Of a DNA stretch of 5,041 nt, positions 1-4,844 are shown piece after piece. Both the position numbers and the translations under genes were made by a program. The stretch lies in assembly GCA_938021455.1 (NCBI GenBank), contig CALIGP010000183.1, forward strand, positions 1 through 5,041. Direction: 5' to 3'. Each line of letters starts with the position of its first letter. The first letter of the stretch is position 1. The notes under the pieces are model-generated. The model did not search any database and was not told the origin of the DNA. It saw only the letters and a list, made by a program, of their open reading frames with translations. The stretch is from an uncultured Lewinella sp. (GTDB lineage: Bacteria > Bacteroidota > Bacteroidia > Chitinophagales > Saprospiraceae).

Positions 1-915
1 CGCGGATTGTACGGCCGTTCATTGGACGCAGACTCGGAGATCACCATCACGAATGGAGCAACCGAAGCCATCTTTAGCGCCATCACCGCCCTCGTTCGGG
101 CGGGCGACGAAGTGATCGTCTTCGAACCCGCCTACGACAGCTACGTTCCGGCCATTGAGGTCAATGGCGGGGTGGCCGTTCCTCTACGGCTAAGGAGCCC
201 GGACTACCGGATCGACTGGGACGAAGTCAAGAACAAGGTCAGTCCGAAAACGCGGATGATCATGATCAATACGCCGCACAACCCAACGGGGACGGTACTA
301 GATAAAACGGACCTGGAGGCATTGCAGTCGATCACCGATGATACGGATATCCTGATTCTCTCCGACGAAGTCTATCAGCACCTAATCTTCGACGGTCGGC
401 AGCACGAGAGTGTTTTGCGCTATCCGGAGCTGTATCGCCGGTCCATCATCACGATGTCCTTCGGGAAAACTTTCCACGCTACGGGCTGGCGGATCGGCTA
501 CTGCATCGCCCCGCCGGACATCACGGCGGAGATCAGGAAGGTACACCAGTTCAATACCTTCAGCATCAACCGGCCGCTGCAACACGCGCTGGCGGATTAT
601 CTGGCGGAGCCGGCGCATTACCGCTCTTTACCGGACTTTTATCAGGGCAAACGGGATGTTTTTCTGGCGGCGATGAAGGAGTCGTCCTTCGAGTTTCTGG
701 ATTGCGCGGGGACGTATTTTGCGCTGGCGTCTTACCGCCAGCTATCCGACCTCGGTGATCAAGAATTCGCTCGTTGGCTAACGCGGGAGAAGGGCGTAGC
801 GACCATTCCCGTCTCTTCTTTTTATTCGGACGGGACGGATGAACACATCATTCGATTTTGCTTTGCGAAGACGGAGGAGGTGTTGTTGGGGGCGGCGGAG
901 CGGTTGGGCGGGTAA
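1..915 (+). CDS. ybdL: YbdL-like methionine (glutamine-dependent) aminotransferase, 5' end missing
   Basis: A PLP-dependent class I/II (fold type I) aminotransferase that moves the amino group between methionine or aromatic amino acids and keto acids in the cytoplasm. The frame is open from base 1, so the true start lies upstream; 304 residues are visible and about 80 are missing if it has the E. coli YbdL length (386). Visible landmarks, counted in codons of the window: PAYDSY with the cofactor-stacking Tyr at 45, NTPHNPTG with the cofactor Asn at 94, SDEVYQH with Asp 122 and Tyr 125, SFGKTFHATGW with the Schiff-base Lys at 156, and IIRFCFAK with the carboxylate-binding Arg at 285. The stretch EIRKVHQFNTFSINRP closely resembles YbdL rather than aspartate or kynurenine aminotransferases. 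The next gene is an omega-amidase, which supports glutamine as amino donor. All catalytic residues in the visible part are present. Family call is secure; exact substrate is inferred. Confidence 0.93.
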   Translation, partial: RGLYGRSLDADSEITITNGATEAIFSAITALVRAGDEVIVFEPAYDSYVPAIEVNGGVAVPLRLRSPDYRIDWDEVKNKVSPKTRMIMINTPHNPTGTVLDKTDLEALQSITDDTDILILSDEVYQHLIFDGRQHESVLRYPELYRRSIITMSFGKTFHATGWRIGYCIAPPDITAEIRKVHQFNTFSINRPLQHALADYLAEPAHYRSLPDFYQGKRDVFLAAMKESSFEFLDCAGTYFALASYRQLSDLGDQEFARWLTREKGVATIPVSSFYSDGTDEHIIRFCFAKTEEVLLGAAERLGG

Positions 916-928
916 GCGTCCCGCGAGC

Positions 929-995
929 TTTTCATTGCACCTGCGTCCGCGCCCAAATGATGGCTATTCTGGCGCGGCCGCAGGTGCAATGGAAA
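929..995. repeat. Long stem-loop between aminotransferase and amidase genes
   Basis: Arms 929-953 and 971-995 are inverted copies: 25 positions with a single true mismatch and one G-U pair, around a 17-base loop. The core arm is CATTGCACCTGCG, read back as CGCAGGTGCAATG. It begins 13 bases after the aminotransferase stop codon. No T-run follows on the + strand, so it is not a classical intrinsic terminator; it could protect the 3' end of the upstream mRNA or be a mobile palindromic element. The structure is seen directly; the role is unknown. Confidence 0.75.
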
Positions 996-1017
996 CTTGA
1001 AGGGGCAAAGAGACGGT

Positions 1018-1066
1018 CATCGGATACGTTTTTTGCCTGACGTAGTCGGCAAAAACTCATCCGATG
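1018..1066. repeat. Second stem-loop upstream of the omega-amidase gene
   Basis: Outer arms CATCGGAT (1018-1025) and ATCCGATG (1059-1066) pair fully. After a three-base internal mismatch on each side, an inner stem follows: TTTTTGCC (1030-1037) with GGCAAAAA (1048-1055), then GAC/GTC around a GTA loop with one bulged T. It starts 22 bases after the first stem-loop ends and lies 62 bases before the next start codon. The T-run is inside the stem rather than after it, so simple termination is not well supported. It may be a regulatory leader structure or a palindromic element. Confidence 0.65.
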
Positions 1067-1128
1067 TCTCGGCTCGATTCTCTGCTTTCAACGAAAGTCC
1101 TACATTGCCTATTCCTAACCGTCTAAAC

Positions 1129-1905
1129 ATGACCGACCTCCATATCACCCTCCTCCAAGACAGCATCGCCTGGGAAGACCCCGCCGCCAATCTCGCGCAC
1201 TACGCCGAGATGATGGCCCGCATAGACGGCCCCACCGACCTCATCATCCTCCCCGAGATGTTTACTACGGGTTTCACTATGGACCCCGCCGCTAATCCGG
1301 AAACAATGGGCGGTACGGCCATGCAGTGGATGCAAGCCCAGGCGGCGAAGTACCAGACGGCAGTGGTGGGTAGTCTCGTGATGGAAGAGGAGGGGAAGTA
1401 TTACAATCGCCTCATCTGGATGGACGAAGACGGAAGCCACCATGCCTACGATAAGCGCCACCTCTTCGCCATGGCCGGCGAGCATGAGCATTATGTAGCC
1501 GGAACAGAACGCTTAATCGTTGAATACAAAGGCTGGCGCATCTGCCCGCTGATCTGCTACGACCTCCGCTTTCCCGTCTGGGCCCGCAACGACGATGCTT
1601 ACGACCTGCTGATCTACACCGCGAACTGGCCCAACAAGCGATCTTACGACTGGCTCACCCTGCTCAAAGCCCGCGCCATCGAGAATCAGTGCTACGTTGC
1701 GGCGGTGAACCGGGTGGGCACTGACGCCAACGGCTACGAATACAAGGGTGATAGTTGTGTGGTTGACCCTGGCTGGAGACACACCCTTTACCATGTGGAG
1801 AAGATGGAGGCAGTACACACGGAGACCCTATCGGCCGCCCACTTGCAGGAAGTACGGCAACGACTTCCCTTTCTGCAGGACCAAGATGACTTTGAGATAC
1901 GATAA
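1129..1905 (+). CDS. yafV: Omega-amidase, YafV/MtnU-type carbon-nitrogen hydrolase
   Basis: A 258-residue member of the nitrilase superfamily. Omega-amidases hydrolyse alpha-ketoglutaramate and alpha-ketosuccinamate, the amide keto acids left by glutamine or asparagine transamination, releasing ammonia. The Glu-Lys-Cys triad is visible: Glu43 in LPEMFTTGF, Lys109 in YDKRHLF and Cys143 in CPLICYDLRFPVW; GEHEHY around 118-122 supplies the usual accessory Glu. YDLRFPVWARN, ANWP and KARAIENQCYVAAVNRVG all resemble E. coli YafV (256 residues), so length and motifs agree. The start is ATG 1129, giving MTDLHITLLQ, where the family's first beta strand begins; the frame stays open to TTG 997 but that extension crosses a stem-loop and has no family counterpart. 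There is no signal peptide, so it is cytoplasmic. Residues 213-219 (DPGWRHT) depart from the usual DP-x-G-E/D turn. Together with the upstream aminotransferase this suggests methionine salvage. Confidence 0.93.
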   Translation: MTDLHITLLQDSIAWEDPAANLAHYAEMMARIDGPTDLIILPEMFTTGFTMDPAANPETMGGTAMQWMQAQAAKYQTAVVGSLVMEEEGKYYNRLIWMDEDGSHHAYDKRHLFAMAGEHEHYVAGTERLIVEYKGWRICPLICYDLRFPVWARNDDAYDLLIYTANWPNKRSYDWLTLLKARAIENQCYVAAVNRVGTDANGYEYKGDSCVVDPGWRHTLYHVEKMEAVHTETLSAAHLQEVRQRLPFLQDQDDFEIR

Positions 1906-1937
1906 GCCACCCAGGCCCGGAGGGCCGTCTCTTGTAG

Positions 1938-1988
1938 CGAGGGGTGAGCGCCGATCCGCAGGATCTAGCGGAGCCCCTCGTTTTCGTT
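1938..1988 (+). terminator. Likely intrinsic terminator after the omega-amidase gene
   Basis: CGAGGGG (1938-1944) pairs with CCCCTCG (1974-1980); inside it CGC (1949-1951) pairs with GCG (1968-1970) and GATCC (1953-1957) with GGATC (1961-1965) around a GCA loop. TTTTCGTT follows at once, giving a short, imperfect U-tract. It starts 32 bases after the omega-amidase stop codon. A small extra hairpin (GGCCC-GGA-GGGCC, 1914-1926) sits between. Position and T-run favour a terminator, though the three-tier stem also resembles a palindromic repeat. Confidence 0.6.
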
Positions 1989-2101
1989 GAATCAGCCCAT
2001 GCCCGCGGCCCCGCCCTTCATTTTCGTTATTCTGTCTTGCGTACGATCAATCGGAGAAGCCAACGCTCAACGATAGACAATACGAACAGGTTATTGAAAA
2101 T

Positions 2102-2791
2102 ATGGAACCACAAGCGCCCAACCAGCTCTCCGAACAATTACTGCTCACCGTCAAAAAGCAGCAGGACACTACTGCTCTTCAAAAACAGATGGCTACTCTA
2201 TCGCTCCCGGCGCTGCAAACAGCACTCGCCAGCGACGATCAAAAGAAAGCTTTCTGGGTCAATATTTATAACGCCTATTACCAAATCCTGCGGATTGAGC
2301 AGCAAATGGATAAGCCTGATATCTACCGAGAGCGAGCCTTCACCATTGCTGGAGAGCCGTTTAGTCTTGACGACGTTGAGCATGGTATTCTGCGGAAATT
2401 CCGCTACAAATATTCATTCGGTTACCTGTCTAATCCTTTTACCTCCAAACTAATCAAGGACCTGGCGGTAGAGGAACTGGATTACCGCATTCACTTTGCC
2501 CTGAACTGTGGAGCCAAGAGCTGTCCGCCCATCGCATTTTACAAGGTGAAAAGTATCAATAGCCAACTCGATCTGGCGACCCAGGCTTTCCTGGAAGGAG
2601 AGACCGACTTTAATGCGGAGAATAAGGTCGTACACGTCACGGCTTTGTTTCAGTGGTTTGCGGGGGACTTTGGTGGTAAAAAAGGCATTCGGGAAATTTA
2701 CCGGCAGCAATTAGAGAAAGACATTACTGGTTACACCATCAAATACAAGGAGTATTCCTGGGAGGATGATTTAGGGAATTTTGTTGCTTAG
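2102..2791 (+). CDS. DUF547 domain protein, short cytoplasmic type
   Basis: A 229-residue protein of the DUF547 family, whose biochemical role is not established. Conserved blocks in order: AFWVNIYNAYY at 50-60, FSLDDVEHGILR at 87-98, LDYRIHFALNCGAKSCPPI at 126-144 with the Cys-Gly-x-x-Ser-Cys-Pro-Pro core, and FQWFAGDFGGKKG at 183-195. The Asn-Cys-Gly-x-x-x-Cys arrangement has suggested a papain-like fold to some, but I treat that as unproven. This belongs to the short subgroup that starts with a brief amphipathic lead (QLSEQLLLTVKK) and has no signal peptide, unlike longer secreted DUF547 proteins. ATG 2102 is the first ATG, GTG or TTG in this frame after the stop at 1988-1990, so the start is well fixed unless there is a frameshift. 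No ribosome binding site is visible. The last two bases of the TAG stop codon belong to a REP-like repeat. It has its own flanking gaps and no evident pathway partner. Confidence 0.9.
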   Translation: MEPQAPNQLSEQLLLTVKKQQDTTALQKQMATLSLPALQTALASDDQKKAFWVNIYNAYYQILRIEQQMDKPDIYRERAFTIAGEPFSLDDVEHGILRKFRYKYSFGYLSNPFTSKLIKDLAVEELDYRIHFALNCGAKSCPPIAFYKVKSINSQLDLATQAFLEGETDFNAENKVVHVTALFQWFAGDFGGKKGIREIYRQQLEKDITGYTIKYKEYSWEDDLGNFVA

Positions 2792-2818
2792 CTGTACCCC
2801 CGGCTTCAGCCGGATGGT
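2790..2818 (+). repeat. REP-like repeat, single copy
   Basis: Bases 2790-2814 are identical over 25 positions to 3824-3848, and occur inverted with one mismatch at 3803-3827. The core CCGGC-TTCA-GCCGG folds as a hairpin, with outer ACC (2796-2798) and GGT (2816-2818) able to pair as well. It starts inside the stop codon of the DUF547 gene, so it may act as a 3'-end structure for that message. Three copies of one short palindromic unit within about 1 kb point to a dispersed REP-type element. Confidence 0.75.
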
Positions 2819-2882
2819 CTTCATCAGCCCCAACCAATACCACTTGTCGCCGTTGTAGGGTTAGCGCCAACACCTTCGCTTT

Positions 2883-3794
2883 ATGAAACACATCGTCATT
2901 ACTGGTGGAACCGGATTCATCGGCCGTTCTCTTGCCAATCAATTATCCGGCGACGGTTACCGCTGTACCTTGATTGGGCGGAATAAGCCGAGTGCTTTGG
3001 GTGGGCACAGCTTTGCCGCCTGGGATGGCCGGACAATGGCTGGCGACTGGATCAGTGCCTTATCCGGAGCTACCGCCATCGTTAACCTGGCGGGCAGATC
3101 GGTGGATTGCATCAAATCCCCAGACAATGTCGATCAGATCCTTCGCTCCCGAATAGAATCTACCCGGGTAATTGGAAAGGCACTGCAGCAAGTAGAGAAT
3201 CCGCCCCGAGTCTGGGTACAAATGAGCACCGCTCATATCTACGGTGATTCACCGGACGTGACCTGCAAAGAATCTTCACCCTTTGGCTACGGGCTGGCGC
3301 CCTATGTTGGTCAAAAGTGGGAAGAGGCTTTCCATACCGCTCTGCTGGAAGGGATGCGTGGGGTTGTCATCCGCACCAGCTTTGTGTTGGGGAAGAATGG
3401 TGGGGCGTTAGAGTCACTCTTGCGCATTACCCGGCTTGGCCTGGGGGGAACCGTCGGCAACGGTAAGCAAGGGATGAGCTGGATCCATGAATACGACATG
3501 AACGCCATCCTGCAACGGGGTATTGAAGATTCGTCCATGTCCGGGGCTTACATCGCTTCCGCACCGAACCCGGTAAATAACAAAGCCTTCATGAAGGCGC
3601 TTCGCCAATCAGCTGGTATCCCCATCGGTCTGCCTGCCCCTGAAATGATGGTCCGCTTCGGAGCGCATAACATCTTCCGGACGGATCCTGAACTGGCGCT
3701 TTATGGTCGATATGTGGTGCCGCAGCGACTACTGGACGAGGGTTTTGGTTTTCGATTTCCTGACTTGGAGGGAGCCTTGAGGGATTTGGTGTGA
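2883..3794 (+). CDS. TIGR01777-family NAD(P)-binding epimerase/oxidoreductase-like protein with C-terminal DUF1731
   Basis: A 303-residue extended short-chain dehydrogenase relative of the TIGR01777 (YfcH-like) group, whose reaction is not known. The Rossmann dinucleotide motif GGTGFIG is at residues 8-14. Further landmarks are AIVNLAGRSVDC at 65-76, RSRIESTRVIG at 89-98, the STAHIYGD block at 115-122, YVGQKWEEAF at 141-150, VIRTSFVLGKNGGAL at 162-176, SWIHEYD at 199-205 and SAPNPVNNKAFMKALR at 226-241. The C-terminal DUF1731 region covers roughly 250-300, ending in VVPQRLLDEGFGFRFPDLEGALRDLV. Tyr141 and Lys145 form a YxxxK pair like classical SDR enzymes, a spacing many TIGR01777 members seem to lack. 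No signal peptide is seen, so it is probably cytoplasmic. ATG 2883 places the Rossmann strand at the N-terminus as expected. The gene is bracketed by copies of the same REP-like repeat and stands 91 bases after its neighbour, so it is probably its own unit. Confidence 0.92.
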   Translation: MKHIVITGGTGFIGRSLANQLSGDGYRCTLIGRNKPSALGGHSFAAWDGRTMAGDWISALSGATAIVNLAGRSVDCIKSPDNVDQILRSRIESTRVIGKALQQVENPPRVWVQMSTAHIYGDSPDVTCKESSPFGYGLAPYVGQKWEEAFHTALLEGMRGVVIRTSFVLGKNGGALESLLRITRLGLGGTVGNGKQGMSWIHEYDMNAILQRGIEDSSMSGAYIASAPNPVNNKAFMKALRQSAGIPIGLPAPEMMVRFGAHNIFRTDPELALYGRYVVPQRLLDEGFGFRFPDLEGALRDLV

Positions 3795-3799
3795 CTTGC

Positions 3800-3851
3800 C
3801 CCTCCGGCTGAAGCCGGAGGTACAGCTGTACCCCCGGCTTCAGCCGGAGGG
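3800..3851. repeat. BIME-like 52-base palindrome made of two inverted REP-like units
   Basis: The 52 bases equal their own reverse complement except for one mismatched pair (A3818 opposite C3833). The centre is the perfect palindrome GTACAGCTGTAC at 3820-3831. Each half is itself a hairpin: CCTCCGGC/GCCGGAGG on the left and CCGGC/GCCGG on the right. It begins five bases after the SDR gene's stop codon. It could fold as one long stem or as two adjacent hairpins, may block 3' exonuclease or end transcription in either direction, and is the type of structure mobilised by RAYT transposases. No transposase is encoded in the window. Confidence 0.85.
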
Positions 3852-3906
3852 TAAACAGTCTGCAAATCCGTATTTTTAGAACACGCCAAACACGAAACCG
3901 CCATAG

Positions 3907-4335
3907 ATGACCAATCTAACCATCAAGCAAGACCCCCGCATGGAAGCCAAGTTCCAGTCTTACGCTGAAGATACCCGCGTAAACCTACTCCAACTCAGGG
4001 AGCTGATCATGGAAGTCGCCCGGGAGGAAGATTCCATCACCTCCATCGAGGAGACCCTCAAATGGGGAGAACCCAGCTACTTGGCGAAGAAGGGTAGTAC
4101 GATCAGAATCGACTGGAAAGCAAAATCACCGAACCAATACGCTATCTATTTCAAGTGCACCAGCAAACTGGTGGAGACCTTCCGGGAGGTTTACGGCGAT
4201 ACGTTCAGCTACGAAAATAACCGCGCTATCCTCTTCAAGCCGGGGCAGGAAGTGCCGGAGCAAGAACTCAAAGAGTGCATCCGGATGGCACTTCGCTACC
4301 ATGATTTGAAGCATTTACCTCGCCTCGGGAAATAA
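3907..4335 (+). CDS. DUF1801 (YdhG-like) domain protein
   Basis: A 142-residue protein of the DUF1801 family, a small alpha/beta domain related to the YjbR/CyaY-like fold; the molecular function of the family is not known. The hallmark is EETLKWGEPSYLAKKGSTIRI at about 48-68, where the family has its E-T-x-K-W-G-x-P motif, followed by the strand YAIYFKCTSKLVETFRE at 78-94 and a C-terminal helix with VPEQELKECIRMALRYHDLK. Length fits the usual 110-150 residues and the protein appears complete. No signal peptide or membrane segment is present. ATG 3907 lies 55 bases after the palindromic repeat with no ribosome binding site. TATTTTTA at about 3871-3878 resembles a Bacteroidota -7 box at seven of eight positions, but no matching -33 box is seen. 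It is 122 bases from the repressor gene downstream and there is no sign of joint function. Confidence 0.9.
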   Translation: MTNLTIKQDPRMEAKFQSYAEDTRVNLLQLRELIMEVAREEDSITSIEETLKWGEPSYLAKKGSTIRIDWKAKSPNQYAIYFKCTSKLVETFREVYGDTFSYENNRAILFKPGQEVPEQELKECIRMALRYHDLKHLPRLGK

Positions 4336-4380
4336 AATTAAGCGCTAAAAGCCAGCAAATACGGGCGTTTTCGAATCTAT

Positions 4381-4396
4381 TACGATAAAAATCGTA
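4381..4396. promoter_or_regulatory. Putative BlaI-type operator 1 (TACGA-N6-TCGTA)
   Basis: TACGATAAAAATCGTA is a perfect inverted repeat of 6-base arms around AAAA. The dyad extends outward as ATCTAT on the left and GATAGAT on the right, offset by one base. The site lies 61 to 77 bases before the repressor's start codon. Assignment to BlaI binding is inferred from position and similarity to the two downstream sites; known Firmicute BlaI sites use TACA/TGTA half-sites instead. Confidence 0.6.
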
Positions 4397-4402
4397 GATA
4401 GA

Positions 4403-4435
4403 TTTGCATCTACTACGATAACACTCGTACATTTG
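4403..4435 (+). promoter_or_regulatory. Bacteroidota-type promoter for the repressor/M56 operon
   Basis: TTTG at 4403-4406 and TACATTTG at 4428-4435 are separated by 21 bases, matching the -33 (TTG) and -7 (TAnnTTTG) elements described for Bacteroides and Flavobacterium within the accepted spacing. Transcription would begin near 4438-4442, giving a leader of about 16-20 bases before ATG 4458. A second -7 match, TAGATTTG (4399-4406), has no -33 partner and overlaps this promoter's -33 box. Confidence 0.7.
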
Positions 4436-4442
4436 CTACGAG
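4414..4442. promoter_or_regulatory. Putative BlaI-type operator 2/3, overlapping the promoter
   Basis: TACGATAACACTCGTA (4414-4429) repeats the TACGA-N6-TCGTA layout of operator 1. Its right half-site is shared with an outward dyad, CTCGTA (4424-4429) with TACGAG (4437-4442). Together they fill the spacer between the -33 and -7 boxes, cover the -7 box and reach the predicted transcription start. A protein bound here would block RNA polymerase, which fits autorepression by the gene that follows. Confidence 0.62.
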
Positions 4443-4457
4443 CAAAATCGGAATAGA

Positions 4458-4844
4458 ATGTCAAAAGACAAGAATACGCAGCCTACAGCATCGGAACTAG
4501 CCGTGCTTCAACTCCTCTGGGAGCGGGGCCCGCTGGCGGTGAAGGAGATTCATGGAGAACTCTCCAAAGAACGGGACGTAGTTTACACCACTGTATTGAA
4601 AACCATGCAGGTGATGTTTGAGCGCGGTTTCCTGAGCCGGGAAAGCCAGGGCCGTAAGCATATCTACACTGCCGCTATTGCCCAGGAAGACACTCAGAAT
4701 AGTTTGCTGGACACCTTTATCGATAAGGCCTTCGGCGGCTCCGCCAAGGAATTGGCCATGCGCGCACTGGGTAATTACAAAACGAGCCAATCGGACATCG
4801 ACGACCTCAAGGCACTCATCAATAAGCTGGAAAATAAGCAATAA
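4458..4844 (+). CDS. BlaI/MecI/CopY-family transcriptional repressor
   Basis: A 128-residue winged-helix repressor that acts as a dimer at promoter operators. The DNA-binding domain spans about residues 8-75: TASELAVLQLLWERGPLAVKEI forms the first helices, VVYTTVLKTMQVMFERG (41-57) contains the recognition helix with the family's YTTVLKT signature, and GRKHIYTA (65-72) is the wing. The C-terminal dimerisation part includes AFGGSAKELAMRAL (91-104) and a final helix. Length is typical. There are no clustered Cys or His metal ligands, so a CopY-type copper sensor is unlikely. ATG 4458 sits directly behind the consensus promoter and operator array, so negative autoregulation is likely. Its stop codon overlaps the start of a BlaR1-like gene (TAATG), the standard pairing in which the M56 protease inactivates the repressor by cleavage. 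I give no symbol because nothing here shows a link to beta-lactam resistance. Confidence 0.95.
   Translation: MSKDKNTQPTASELAVLQLLWERGPLAVKEIHGELSKERDVVYTTVLKTMQVMFERGFLSRESQGRKHIYTAAIAQEDTQNSLLDTFIDKAFGGSAKELAMRALGNYKTSQSDIDDLKALINKLENKQ

Noticed and set aside
997..1128. 44-codon N-terminal extension of the omega-amidase from TTG 997
   Set aside because: It crosses the second stem-loop, contains no family sequence, and ATG 1129 matches the expected YafV-like start and length.
1944..2453. 169-codon open frame starting before the DUF547 gene
   Set aside because: It runs out of frame through DUF547, whose conserved blocks are in the other frame; its composition is low in complexity and resembles no family.
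2819..2882. Promoter or dyad upstream of the SDR gene
   Set aside because: Only three- or four-base inverted pieces were found, and no TAnnTTTG box with a TTG at proper spacing.
3701..3904. Minus-strand frame encoding PPAEAGGT-like repeats
   Set aside because: The repeated peptide is simply the translation of the REP-like palindrome; there is no start context or other protein signal.
4346..4371. Weak stem AAAAGCC/GGCGTTTT after the DUF1801 gene as a terminator
   Set aside because: Only a 3-base GC stem with a bulge and a loop of about 10 bases; too weak to call.
4458..4844. Calling the repressor a copper-responsive CopY or a true beta-lactamase regulator
   Set aside because: No Cys-rich metal motif is present and no beta-lactamase or copper gene is visible in the window.
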